Shown here: piece after piece, positions 25,201 through 33,331 of the stretch
Position numbering within the stretch: position 1 is the first letter of the stretch
Layout: the number at the start of each line of letters is the position of its first letter
Assembly (NCBI GenBank): GCA_937871295.1
Contig: CALMRE010000175.1
Span: 1-47,624, forward strand
Direction: 5' to 3'
DNA from: an uncultured bacterium
GTDB lineage: Bacteria > UBP6 > UBA1177 > JAKLFG01
Length of the DNA: 47,624 bases
The notes under the pieces: model-generated
The model's database searches: none
Seen by the model: the letters and a program-made list of their open reading frames with translations, nothing else
What the model was told of the DNA's origin: nothing
Made by a program: the position numbers and the translations under genes

Positions 25201-25570
25201 CGTTGTCGGAAACGGTGCAGTCCTCGCCGTCGGCGCCCGCCGCGCCGTCGCTGACCGTGACGGAGGTATCGTCACCGCAGGAGATGGTCTTGGTGCCGTC
25301 CTCGTTATCGGTCACGGTGCAGCCGGTATCGCCCACGGAACCGCCGCCGCCACAGACATAGCGGAGATCCTTGACCTCTTCGGGGTCGAGCGTGCCGTTG
25401 CCGTTGTTGTCCAGCCCGGTCTCGATCTTAACGCCGCCGTCGGCGCAGATATCGCCCGCCGGCACCTCGGTCATCTTGATCAGCGAATTCTTGCCGGTCA
25501 ATCCGTCCTCTCCACAGGCGGCGAGGAACAGGATGCTCACGGCGAACAGGGACGCAAGAACGAGTCTCAT
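22211..25570 (-). CDS. Large multidomain lipoprotein with EF-hand-like and fibronectin III modules
   Basis: This 1119-residue protein has lipobox LFLAAC (C19). About residues 25-330 hold four repeats with EF-hand-like loops (DNNGNGTLDPEE, DTNDNGLLDTEE, DTDNNGTLDAGE, DMNDNGLLDDGE), each closed by a [V/L]C[N/G]G strand. Between them are short collagen-like GAxGxDGxD stretches and two NGTKTI(S/T)CGD repeats. Residues 330-420 look like a cadherin/PKD-like domain. Three fibronectin type III-like domains follow (about 430-740), then a beta-propeller-like region (STLLYRLDPSTAQTTLIGDTG, about 745-960) and a C-terminal domain. It is an anchored surface protein, probably calcium-stabilised; the binding partner is unknown. 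GGAGG lies before the ATG. Confidence 0.85.
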   Translation of the reverse strand: MRLVLASLFAVSILFLAACGEDGLTGKNSLIKMTEVPAGDICADGGVKIETGLDNNGNGTLDPEEVKDLRYVCGGGGSVGDTGCTVTDNEDGTKTISCGDDTSVTVSDGAAGADGEDCTVSDNGNGTKTITCGDTEVTVSDGGTGAAGHNSLVVIEDAPDGTCPDGGQKVTIGIDTNDNGLLDTEEITATKYLCNGADGNDSLTTIDPVAPGADCTAGGYEIKNGVDTDNNGTLDAGEVVSDVFVCNGVDGTDGNNGADGHNALTEVTTLAPGDGGCVAGGYLFKTGVDMNDNGLLDDGEYEETVVCNGVDGVDGEDGVCAGNHAPVIDSITMAPPDGIDDTYKLDMPYTVTVTVTDEDGDAPTYKLIGGYATIAAGATAGEFELTPRAEGGPFSYAVIVSDGCQITMGDLVVEAVSGDPTGGPWLNDSDLHFTNVDGDGFTVSWMWANDNMTDPQDLEYKAVYATDPDEIDTIEEIEAGGGTIALDWTADTYTVDIDGLDDGTEYWVAVLVRDEYHLMAMYNLGYQPTVDVTAPTTTGGISFSDITVNELTVAWTPATDNATDPEFIEYKLVYSTDAADIDTELEINDLMGGDWRILVDWGTEVYDYYLDWLDEGDLYHFNVLARDAAGNVFMYGLTSTRTLDVTVPADVANPHAIGLNDRACFRWDDAGDLSLDYYEVSWTPGGPTEPLQVPADSFFRCIDGLLNGTEYTFTVVAVDGIDQRSGEVTVTATPADPGMGYAITGDSTLLYRLDPSTAQTTLIGDTGISYVVSLALDPADGSAYVIQNNGVNALYGIDLDTAEVTYIGPTGHSYCSDAVFSVNGALYAWDQGDGYLITIDPETGIGTKVGDSGVSTSGTAIAFDTDDLLWALAKNRLYLIDQMTGAVTYNADIDFLPFEAENGDTHEWLHNALDISQSGVGFSVVRNDTTTYLYAFSMEDMVAIPIGDMGVEKIGAVELEHEPFNPMFSGVKINISEELLGDWTVCYTDTYDVAMGSVLGDITTNCDGDNLMIACRPAGAGTYTVAAWAPRADVLFDTGTDITTTHAANGVEWYYNAAWSWGFAPAGETVGKDSCDATAGSSRLCWHTEAASGGYRCGNTLGLNSDNTWERVVLQYTPE

Positions 25571-25614
25571 GGTAAAGCCTCCGCTCAGGTGAAAATATAC
25601 CCAATGAACGGGGC

Positions 25615-25642
25615 ATTATAGCAGAGGAACGACAAGTTGCAA
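25615..25642 (-). promoter_or_regulatory. Promoter of the large lipoprotein gene
   Basis: On the minus strand TTGCAA (25637-25642), 16 bp, perfect TATAAT (25615-25620), 44 bases before the ATG. It is divergent from the nifJ promoter. Confidence 0.75.
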
Positions 25643-25677
25643 TTTTTCTTCCCGCGCGGCGATCCGGCTCTAAAAAT

Positions 25678-25706
25678 TTGCAAACAATCGGGCTTCGTGA
25701 TATGGA
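25678..25706 (+). promoter_or_regulatory. Promoter of nifJ
   Basis: TTGCAA (25678-25683), 17 bp, TATGGA (25701-25706), 39 bases before the ATG. The ribosome site is a full AGGAGG at 25734-25739. Confidence 0.6.
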
Positions 25707-25745
25707 CCCCCGTACGAACAACCTTTCCTTTATAGGAGGACATAC

Positions 25746-28700
25746 ATGTCACAGAAGATCATGAAGGCCATCGACGGCAACATGGCGGCGACCCACGCGA
25801 GCTACGCGCTCACCGAAGTGGCGGCCATCTACCCCATCACCCCGAGTTCCAACATGGGCGAATACGCCGACGAATGGTCGGCCTACGGGCGCGAGAACAT
25901 CTTCGGCGAGAAGGTGATCGTTGCCGAACTGCAGTCGGAAGGCGGCGCCTCGGGCGCGGTCCACGGCTCGCTCTCGGCCGGATCGCTGACCACCACCTAC
26001 ACCGCATCGCAGGGACTCCTGCTGATGATCCCCAACCTCTATAAAATAGCGGCCGAACTGCTCCCCGGCGTGTTCCATGTCTCGGCGCGCACCGTCGCGA
26101 CCCACGCCCTGTCGATCTTCGGCGACCACAGCGATGTCATGGCCTGCCGCCAGACCGGCTGTTGCCTGCTGTCGTCCAACTCGGTGCAGGAGGCGCAGGA
26201 CCTCGGGCTGGTCGCCCACCTGTCGGCCATCCGGTCGAGTCTGCCGTTCATCCACTTCTTCGACGGCTTCCGCACCAGCCACGAAGTGAACAAGATCGCG
26301 ATGATCGACTATGAGGACATCAAGGGTGTCGTCGACCATGAGGCGATCGCCGCCTTCAAGGACCGCGCCCTCCGTCCCGAGCATCCGATCCTGAAAGGTA
26401 CCGCGCAGAATCCCGATATCTTCTTCCAGGCGCGCGAAACCTGCAATCCGTACTACGACGCGGTACCGCAGATCGTGCAGGAGGAGATGGACAAGGTGTT
26501 CGCCATCACCGGCCGCCGCTACCGCCTGTTCGACTATGTCGGTCATCCCGAGGCGGAACGCGTCATCATCGCGATGGGTTCCGGCTGTGAGGCGATCGAC
26601 GAGACCATCTGTCACCTGATGGGCAAGGGAGAGAAGGTGGGCGTGGTCAAAGTACGTCTCTACCGTCCCTTCTCCATCGAACACTTCATGCAGGCGATGC
26701 CCCGCACCGTCAAGGCGATCGCGGTCCTCGACCGCACCAAGGAGCCGGGTGCCGAGGGCGAACCGCTGTATAAGGATGTGGTCACCGCTCTCTACGAGCA
26801 GGGCGACGATATCACGGTGGTCGGCGGCCGCTACGGACTTTCGTCCAAGGAATTCACCCCCGGCATGGTCAAGGCGGTCTTCGACAACCTTAAGAGCCGT
26901 TCACCGAAACATAACTTCACCGTCGGCATCACCGACGATGTCTCCTTCACCTCGATCCCCTACGAAGCGCTCGACACCGTCCCGGCCGGCACCACGCAGG
27001 CGAAGTTCTGGGGCTTCGGTTCCGACGGCACCGTCGGCGCCAACAAGGACGCCATCAAGATCATCGGCGACCACACCGACCTGTTCGCGCAGGGCTATTT
27101 CCAGTACGATTCGAAAAAATCGGGCGGCGTGACCGTGTCGCACCTCCGCTTCGGCAAAAGCCCGATCCGGTCGACCTACCTGCTGACCGACGCCGACTAT
27201 ATCGCCTGCCATCGCCAAGCCTATGTCTATCTCTACGATCTGACCGAGGGACTCAAACAGAACGGTACCTTCGTCCTCAACACCTCGTGGTCGAAGGAGG
27301 AACTCGAAGAGAAACTGCCCGCGTCGCTCAAGCGCGATATCGCGAAGAAGAACGCGAAGGTCTATCTTATCGACGCGGTCAAGATCGCCGACGAGATCGG
27401 GCTGGGCGGCCGCATCAACATGGTCATGCAGACCGCCTTCTTCAAGCTCGCCAATGTCATCCCGTTCGACGAGGCGGTCAAATATCTCAAAAAAGCGGTC
27501 GAGAAGACCTACGGCAGAAAGGGTGAAAAGGTCGTCAAGATGAACTTCGACGCGATCGACCGTAGCGCCGCAGCGCTCGCCGAACTCAAGTACGACGCCA
27601 AGAAATGGCTTGCCGCCGCCGACACCGACATCGACATCAAAAAGGTCCATGAGCCCTACGGCGACGAGCAGGAACAGTGGTTCGTCGAGACGGTCATCGG
27701 CAACATCGCCAAGATGAAGGGCGATCTCCTGCCCTCTTCCTGCTTCAATTCCGACGGTACCTTCCCGACCGGCACCTCGAAGTTCGAAAAGCGCGGCGTC
27801 GCGATCAAGCTGCCCAAGTGGCACGCCGGCAACTGCATCACCTGCAACCAGTGCGCCTTCGTCTGCCCGCACGCCGCCATCCGGCCGGTGCTCGTGAACG
27901 CCGAAGAGAAGGCGGCCGCCCCGCAGAACTTCGAGACCATCAAGCCCAAAGGAAAGGCCTTCGAAGGCTACGAATACCGCATGCAGGTCTACCCGATGGA
28001 CTGTCAGGGCTGCGGCAACTGCGCCGATGTCTGCCCCGCGCCGAAAAAAGCGCTCGACATGGTCTTCTTCGACGAGATAGCGGCGGTCGAGGCCGAGAAC
28101 AACGACTTCTCGATCCATATCCCCGTCCGCGACAATCTCATGAAGGCCGACACGGTGACCGGTTCGCAGTACCGCCAGCCGCTCTTCGAATTTTCGGGCG
28201 CCTGCGCCGGCTGCGGCGAGACCCCCTATGTGAAACTGCTCACCCAGCTCTTCGGCGACCGGATGGTCGTCTCCAACGCGACCGGCTGCTCCTCCATCTA
28301 CGGCGGCACCGCCCCGACGATACCCTACTGCACCAACCATAAGGGCTTCGGTCCCGCGTGGGCCAACTCGCTGTTCGAAGACAACGCCGAACACGGCTAC
28401 GGCATGGCGCTGGCCATCCGCCAGAAACGCGACCGGCTCGAGATGCTGATGAAGAAACTGCTCGAACTCAAGTGCGACTGCGACGACGACTGCGACTGCG
28501 GCTGTAAGGACGGCGCCGACTGCACCTGCGGTTGCGAGCTTTCGTCCGAGACCAAAGCGCTCTTCACCGAATGGATAGCCAACAAGAAGAGCGCCGATAA
28601 GACCCGCGAACTGGCGCCGAAGATCGAAGAGGCGCTCACCCGCGAAGCGTGCGACGATCCGATGGTCGACGAGGTGCTCGACATGGCCGACTACCTCGTC

Positions 28701-29351
28701 AAGAAGTCGGTCTGGATCGTCGGCGGCGACGGATGGGCCTATGACATCGGCTACGGCGGGCTCGACCATGTCCTTGCTTCGGGCGAGGATATCAATGTGC
28801 TCGTGCTCGACACCGAGGTCTACTCGAATACCGGCGGTCAGGCGTCGAAGGCGTCGCAGTTCGGGCAGGTGGCCAAATTCGCCGCTTCCGGCAAGAAGAT
28901 GCGCAAAAAGGACCTCGGCCTCATCTCGATGACCTACGGCTACATCTATGTCGCCTCGGTCGCGATGGGGTCGAACCAGAACCAGACGCTCAAGGCGATG
29001 CTCGAAGCGGAACAGTACGACGGCCCCTCGATCGTCATCGCCTACAGCCCCTGCATCAACCACGGCATCGACATGACCCACTCGCAGAAGGAGATGAAAC
29101 TCGCGGTCGAAACGGGTCTCTGGCCACTGTACCGCTACAATCCCGAACTCAAGAAGGAAGGGAAGAACTGCTTCCAGCTCGACATGAAGGAACCGACCCG
29201 CGATGTGCAGGAGATAATTAATAACGAGGTCCGCTTCAAGACGCTCGAAAAACAGTTCCCCGACGAGGCCAAGCGCCTGCATCAGCTCCTGAAGGAAGAC
29301 CTCAAGGATCGCTGGGAGCGGCTCAAGAAACTCGCCGAACACGGCTTCTAA
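25746..29351 (+). CDS. nifJ: Pyruvate:ferredoxin (flavodoxin) oxidoreductase
   Basis: This single-chain enzyme oxidises pyruvate with CoA to acetyl-CoA and CO2, passing electrons to ferredoxin or flavodoxin, a central step of anaerobic metabolism. The 1201-residue protein has all domains in order: YPITPSSNMGE (domain I), the gamma part, two 4Fe-4S motifs CITCNQCAFVCPHAAIRP and CQGCGNCADVCPAPKKAL, and the TPP-binding half with CAGCGETPYVKLL, NATGCSSIYGG, GGDGWAYDIGYGGLDH and EVYSNTGGQASK. Unusual is an extra loop at about residues 908-931 with eight cysteines in 21 residues, inside the TPP domain. A strong ribosome site and a terminator flank the single-gene unit. Confidence 0.97.
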   Translation: MSQKIMKAIDGNMAATHASYALTEVAAIYPITPSSNMGEYADEWSAYGRENIFGEKVIVAELQSEGGASGAVHGSLSAGSLTTTYTASQGLLLMIPNLYKIAAELLPGVFHVSARTVATHALSIFGDHSDVMACRQTGCCLLSSNSVQEAQDLGLVAHLSAIRSSLPFIHFFDGFRTSHEVNKIAMIDYEDIKGVVDHEAIAAFKDRALRPEHPILKGTAQNPDIFFQARETCNPYYDAVPQIVQEEMDKVFAITGRRYRLFDYVGHPEAERVIIAMGSGCEAIDETICHLMGKGEKVGVVKVRLYRPFSIEHFMQAMPRTVKAIAVLDRTKEPGAEGEPLYKDVVTALYEQGDDITVVGGRYGLSSKEFTPGMVKAVFDNLKSRSPKHNFTVGITDDVSFTSIPYEALDTVPAGTTQAKFWGFGSDGTVGANKDAIKIIGDHTDLFAQGYFQYDSKKSGGVTVSHLRFGKSPIRSTYLLTDADYIACHRQAYVYLYDLTEGLKQNGTFVLNTSWSKEELEEKLPASLKRDIAKKNAKVYLIDAVKIADEIGLGGRINMVMQTAFFKLANVIPFDEAVKYLKKAVEKTYGRKGEKVVKMNFDAIDRSAAALAELKYDAKKWLAAADTDIDIKKVHEPYGDEQEQWFVETVIGNIAKMKGDLLPSSCFNSDGTFPTGTSKFEKRGVAIKLPKWHAGNCITCNQCAFVCPHAAIRPVLVNAEEKAAAPQNFETIKPKGKAFEGYEYRMQVYPMDCQGCGNCADVCPAPKKALDMVFFDEIAAVEAENNDFSIHIPVRDNLMKADTVTGSQYRQPLFEFSGACAGCGETPYVKLLTQLFGDRMVVSNATGCSSIYGGTAPTIPYCTNHKGFGPAWANSLFEDNAEHGYGMALAIRQKRDRLEMLMKKLLELKCDCDDDCDCGCKDGADCTCGCELSSETKALFTEWIANKKSADKTRELAPKIEEALTREACDDPMVDEVLDMADYLVKKSVWIVGGDGWAYDIGYGGLDHVLASGEDINVLVLDTEVYSNTGGQASKASQFGQVAKFAASGKKMRKKDLGLISMTYGYIYVASVAMGSNQNQTLKAMLEAEQYDGPSIVIAYSPCINHGIDMTHSQKEMKLAVETGLWPLYRYNPELKKEGKNCFQLDMKEPTRDVQEIINNEVRFKTLEKQFPDEAKRLHQLLKEDLKDRWERLKKLAEHGF

Positions 29352-29380
29352 GTCACCGCATCATTTCGACGATATCCGTT

Positions 29381-29411
29381 CGGGGCGGCCACAAGCCGTC
29401 CCGTTTTTTTT
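29381..29411 (+). terminator. Rho-independent terminator of nifJ
   Basis: CGGGGCGGC (29381-29389), loop, GCCGTCCCG (29395-29403) make a 9-bp stem with one G-T pair, followed by eight T (29404-29411). The last T residues are also the start of the next promoter's -35 box. Confidence 0.9.
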
Positions 29412-29437
29412 GACAAAATCCTCTCGTTTGTTATGGT
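29410..29437 (+). promoter_or_regulatory. Promoter of the NHL lipoprotein gene
   Basis: TTGACA (29410-29415), 16 bp, TATGGT (29432-29437). It directly abuts the nifJ terminator. Confidence 0.65.
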
Positions 29438-29486
29438 TTCCCATGGGCAACTAGTCGTGGACTAAAAGATTTTTAGGGAGGACGGC

Positions 29487-30914
29487 ATGAAGTGGGGGTT
29501 GCTATTGGTTATGTTGTCAGTCTTGCTGGTGTCATGCGAGACGAAGAAAACAGAAACAGATAAAGATATGGTCACTGTCGACGATACTGATAAGATCGTT
29601 GATGATGTAACGGAGAATGACGACGATGCTTTTTCTGAGATTGATGCCGATGAGCCGATCACCGATGACTCGATTACTGACGAACTGCTTTCCGACGATG
29701 CTACTACTGGACCCGATAGCGACTTGCCGGAAGGTCCGGCGAATTTTACAGCCTCGGCGGGGACATACCACAATAGAATAAAGCTCACATGGGATCCTCT
29801 TGGCGATGATAAAAGAGTTTATATCCTGAGAGCTGAATCGGTCGACGGCATTTTTGAAGACAACAATATTTGGACCGAATCCGACAGTTATATTGACGAA
29901 GAAATCGTTGCGGAGAAAAGATATTATTATAAAGCGTATTGGCAGAACAAAACCCTTGCAAAAGATCGGAGTGCGCTTACTGCGGCAGCGGAAGGTTATT
30001 CCAATCTGGATAAAAGAAGTTATGCTTCCCAAGCGGTTTGGGAAATGGCGAATTCAACCGTATCGTTTAGTAATGAAATAACTGACATTGCTTTTTCTAA
30101 AGGTCAGATGCTCTACGTTGCCGATACAGGGCAGAATCTGATATCGGTTTTTTCGCCCGAGGGAGAATTTGTAGAAGACCTCACCGTTACGCGACCACAT
30201 TATTTGAACTATGTCAAAGGACACACCATGTTTAGTACCGGTGATGAAGTGCGACCCCTAGCGTATTTTCCCGATTATTCGGGTTTTTGGTTGAAGATGG
30301 GTGAAAATCCTCCCCTTTCGCCTCAAGGACTTGCTTCGCCGCCGTCAATAATTTCAGGTCCCTTGAACGACCGCGTGGTTGCCATCAGCGACGAAAACTG
30401 TGGTTGCATCAAAGAGTACTACATAAGGATAGATGAAGAGATGTATGAAAACGACATTCTGGTTTATGCCAGAAAATACGGTTCTCAAGGTTCCGGCGAA
30501 ACCCAGCTCTCAGGACCGAAAGGGTTGACGCTTTTAACCAACACGGTTGATTGGAATTTTGCTTTATTTAACCTGTATGTCGCGGATTCAGATAACAATC
30601 GGATACAAGTTTTCATCGTAAGTTTGGGACAACATCTTTTTTCTTTTGGATCGTTCGGTTCGGCGGAAGGTCAATTTAATCGGCCGTTGGATGTCGAGAT
30701 TGACCGTGATGGCTATGTCTTTGTGGCTGACAGTGGAAATAACCGAGTACAGAAATTTACCACAACCGGAGACTTTGTCATGTCGTTTGGAGAGGAGGGA
30801 AACGGAGAGGGGCAGTTAAAAAATCCGACCGGCATTGCAGTTGATGAGGCGGGAAATGTGTATGTGGCTGATTCGGGAAATGCTCGAATACAGGTATTTG
30901 CTCCGGTAGAATGA
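29487..30914 (+). CDS. NHL-repeat (beta-propeller) lipoprotein
   Basis: This 475-residue protein has lipobox LLVSC (C17), an acidic Asp/Thr-rich linker (about 20-85), and a fibronectin III-like domain (about 88-165, NFTASAGTYHNRIKLTWD). An NHL-type propeller follows, with units such as LYVADSDNNRIQVF, VFVADSGNNRVQKF and VYVADSGNARIQVF, each preceded by a G..G.G(Q/E)F/L..P segment. NHL propellers bind protein, RNA or glycan; on the surface, adhesion or ligand binding is likely. The ribosome site is GGGAGG. The gene is visibly AT-richer than nifJ and the downstream synthase, which hints at a different origin or weak selection. Confidence 0.87.
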   Translation: MKWGLLLVMLSVLLVSCETKKTETDKDMVTVDDTDKIVDDVTENDDDAFSEIDADEPITDDSITDELLSDDATTGPDSDLPEGPANFTASAGTYHNRIKLTWDPLGDDKRVYILRAESVDGIFEDNNIWTESDSYIDEEIVAEKRYYYKAYWQNKTLAKDRSALTAAAEGYSNLDKRSYASQAVWEMANSTVSFSNEITDIAFSKGQMLYVADTGQNLISVFSPEGEFVEDLTVTRPHYLNYVKGHTMFSTGDEVRPLAYFPDYSGFWLKMGENPPLSPQGLASPPSIISGPLNDRVVAISDENCGCIKEYYIRIDEEMYENDILVYARKYGSQGSGETQLSGPKGLTLLTNTVDWNFALFNLYVADSDNNRIQVFIVSLGQHLFSFGSFGSAEGQFNRPLDVEIDRDGYVFVADSGNNRVQKFTTTGDFVMSFGEEGNGEGQLKNPTGIAVDEAGNVYVADSGNARIQVFAPVE

Positions 30915-31056
30915 GAAAAAGCAGAGAGCGACCCGTCTCGGTAACTTGTTTATCCTTCGTTTGTTGCTTTTCCAACAAGAAATAGTGGCCGTGTGTGCGA
31001 AAATGCACACCTGAGTTCAATTTTATTAGATAACGATTTTTATTAAGTCAGCTTTC

Positions 31057-31084
31057 TTGACAAACTTTTTTTTCGTTATAGGGT
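31057..31084 (+). promoter_or_regulatory. Promoter of the KAS III-like gene
   Basis: TTGACA (31057-31062), 16 bp, TAGGGT (31079-31084), 55 bases before the ATG. Nothing else is evident in the AT-rich gap 30915-31139. Confidence 0.6.
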
Positions 31085-31139
31085 GACAACCGGTTTCCGG
31101 TCGTTTTTTGGACTCTGAGTACAGAAAAGAGGTCTAACG

Positions 31140-32060
31140 ATGCTCGGTATCAAGGAAATCGGCGTTTACATCCCGGCGGGCCGGGAGGACAATTACACCA
31201 AGAAGGAAAAGTACGGTATCGACGATGCCTTTCTGCACGACAAGATAGGGGTCAGCCGTCACGCGGTCCGCGACGCGGGCGACGATACGACCGATATGGG
31301 GCTCAAGGCCTACCAGCATCTTGCCTCCAAGATCGACATCGACCGCTCGAAGGTCGAGGTGCTCGTCTTCGTGACGCAGAATCCCGATGTCCGGATGCCG
31401 CACGCCGGAACGATACTGCATGAGAAGATCGGACTGCCCTACACCTGCGCCTCGTTCGATATCCCGCTGGGCTGTTCCGGCTTCATGTACGGCCTGTCGG
31501 TCATCACCGGTTTCATGAAGGAGAACGGGATGACGCGGGGGCTACTCATCGCCGCCGACCCGTACACCAAGTGCGTCAACCCGGAGGACAAGAACACCTC
31601 GCTCCTCTTCGGCGACGCCGCGACGGCCACCTACATCACCGACGACCCGGTGCTCGTGCCCGGGAAATATGTATTCGGCAACAACAGCGAAAAATGGCGC
31701 GACATCAAACTGGTTGACGGCTGGCTCTACATGAACGGGTCGGCGGTCGTGAAGTTCGTCGCGAAGTTCGTTCCCGAAAATGTCCGCCAGACGCTTGAGA
31801 AGAACGGCATCAAAAAGGATGAGATAGACCGCTGGGTCATGCATCAGGCGAGCCGTTTCATGCACAAAGTGCTCTGCGAATATACCGATATCGACCCGAG
31901 CAAGATGCCGTGGGACTGCCGCGATTACGGGAACACCGTGTCGAGTTCCATCCCCATCATCCTTGAAAAAGAACTGCACGACAAGAGCCGCAAGACCTTC
32001 TTCATCTGCGGCTTCGGCATCGGCCTGTCGTGGGGTAGTACGGTCTTGAGAAGGGTCTAA
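31140..32060 (+). CDS. 3-oxoacyl-ACP synthase III-like enzyme
   Basis: This 306-residue thiolase-fold protein resembles FabH. The triad is present: C112 in PLGCSGFMYGLS, H235 in VMHQASRFM, and N265 in DYGNTVSSSIP. FabH starts fatty-acid chains by condensing acyl-CoA with malonyl-ACP. This copy stands alone, away from other fab genes, and departs from the usual AAC(S/A)GF pattern around the cysteine (LGC here), so it could be a paralogue that uses another starter or acts in a special lipid pathway. GAGGT precedes the ATG. A REP-like palindromic repeat follows the stop. Confidence 0.85.
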   Translation: MLGIKEIGVYIPAGREDNYTKKEKYGIDDAFLHDKIGVSRHAVRDAGDDTTDMGLKAYQHLASKIDIDRSKVEVLVFVTQNPDVRMPHAGTILHEKIGLPYTCASFDIPLGCSGFMYGLSVITGFMKENGMTRGLLIAADPYTKCVNPEDKNTSLLFGDAATATYITDDPVLVPGKYVFGNNSEKWRDIKLVDGWLYMNGSAVVKFVAKFVPENVRQTLEKNGIKKDEIDRWVMHQASRFMHKVLCEYTDIDPSKMPWDCRDYGNTVSSSIPIILEKELHDKSRKTFFICGFGIGLSWGSTVLRRV

Positions 32061-32153
32061 CACCCCCACCGCTTCGCGGAGCCCCCTGCATCAGGGGGCC
32101 TTTCCGACCAGCCTCCCTGTCGCAGGGAGGTGGCGCGTAGCGACGGAGGGTGT
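32060..32153. repeat. Nested palindromic repeat element
   Basis: Between two convergent genes lie two hairpins, AGCCCCCTGCATCAGGGGGC and CCTCCCTGTCGCAGGGAGG. They are framed by outer arms ACACCCCCACCGCTTCGCG and CGCGTAGCGACGGAGGGTGT, which are imperfect inverted repeats of each other. The whole forms a cruciform-like unit of about 90 bases without a T run. It looks like a dispersed REP- or MITE-type element and may also end both transcripts. The last bases include the stop codon of the DUF1343 gene. Confidence 0.65.
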
Positions 32154-33331
32154 CAGTACAGCAGATATTTCTTCCGTATTTCCTTGAATTTCTCGCAGTC
32201 GGCGTTCGCTTCGGCGAGTATCGTTTTGACCGACGCTCCCTTTTTCAGCCGCTGATCGATACCCGCTTTGCCCATGCTCAGGGCGAAGTCGGTGGTCGGG
32301 TCGAATTCGGGCGCGATGGCGAAAAGTGTTTTGAGCACTATCAATCCGAGCCGAAAGGTGTCGATCTTTTTCAGGTCGCCTACGGTCAGCCGCACGCCGC
32401 CGCACTCCTTGCCGAAGTGGCGGTGAAGTTTGTCGGTCGGGGTGAATTTTGTCGGCGCGGCGGTCACCCCGGCGGGAAGTTGTTTTTTCAGCGCGGCGGC
32501 GAGCTTCGTTCCGTCGATGAACGGTGCGCCGTAGATGAAAAAGGGCGCCTCGGTGCCGCGGCCGACCGAGATATTCGTCGTCTCTATCCACCCCATCCCG
32601 GCGTAGATGAACGCCGCGTCGGGGTTCCGCAGGTTGGGTGACGGCGGTACCCACGGCAGGCCGGTGTCGTTCCAGAGCATGGCCCGTGTCCAGCCGGTCA
32701 TCGCCACCACTTCAAGCGTGGCGCCGAGGCCGAAATGGTCGTTGAAAAGACGGGCGAGTTCGCCGATGGTCATCCCGTGGCGGGTCGGTAGGGGATAGAG
32801 ACTCGTGAACTTTCCGGTCAGTTCGATGGGCGGCGCGAAACCGGATACGATGTCGCCGCCGGTCGGATTGGGGCGGTCGAGGACGATCACCTTCTTCCCC
32901 GCCGTCTTCGCCGACTCCAGCGTGTAAGCGAGCGTCGCCGGATAGGTGTAGTAGCGGGCGCCGACATCCTGCATATCGAAGAGGATGAGGTCGCAGTCGG
33001 CAAGCAGTTCGGGCCTCGGCTTTTTCTCTTTGCCATACAAAGAGGTGACCGGGATGTCGCGGTAGGCGCCGTCGGCGACCGCTTCGTCGGCGAGCCCCGT
33101 CAGCCCGTGTTCCGGGGTGAAGATGCGGACGACCGTCGCCTTCTTCCCGTCGAGGAGCAGATCGATGATATGTTTCCCGGCGGCGTCGCGGGCGGTGTGA
33201 TTGACCACGAGCGCCACCCGTTTTCCGGCAAGGATATCGAACCCCCGCGCTTCGAGCACATCGAGTCCGGTCTGCACCGCGGCCGCGGCCGCGAAGGGAA
33301 GGAGGAGGAGCAGAACAAGAAGCGTCCTCAC
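32153..33331 (-). CDS. DUF1343 protein, NamZ-like exo-muramidase
   Basis: This 392-residue protein has a signal peptide (LLVLLLLLPFAAAAA) and the DUF1343 fold: VQTGLDVLEARGFDILAGKR, VVNHTARD, FTPEHGLTG, DMQDVGARYYTYPATL, VLDRPNPTGG and the end GKAGIDQRLKKGASV. Characterised members (NamZ of Bacillus, Tannerella) release N-acetylmuramic acid from the non-reducing end of peptidoglycan fragments in wall recycling. The start is GTG at 33329-33331, which overlaps the TGA of the upstream histidine kinase (GTGA) and directly yields the signal peptide; longer in-frame starts would run through that gene. Confidence 0.85.
   Translation of the reverse strand: MRTLLVLLLLLPFAAAAAVQTGLDVLEARGFDILAGKRVALVVNHTARDAAGKHIIDLLLDGKKATVVRIFTPEHGLTGLADEAVADGAYRDIPVTSLYGKEKKPRPELLADCDLILFDMQDVGARYYTYPATLAYTLESAKTAGKKVIVLDRPNPTGGDIVSGFAPPIELTGKFTSLYPLPTRHGMTIGELARLFNDHFGLGATLEVVAMTGWTRAMLWNDTGLPWVPPSPNLRNPDAAFIYAGMGWIETTNISVGRGTEAPFFIYGAPFIDGTKLAAALKKQLPAGVTAAPTKFTPTDKLHRHFGKECGGVRLTVGDLKKIDTFRLGLIVLKTLFAIAPEFDPTTDFALSMGKAGIDQRLKKGASVKTILAEANADCEKFKEIRKKYLLY

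Noticed and set aside
22311-25621. Plus-strand open frames opposite the large lipoprotein
   Set aside because: Repetitive low-complexity translations caused by the repeats on the other strand; the minus frame has a signal peptide, promoter and terminator.
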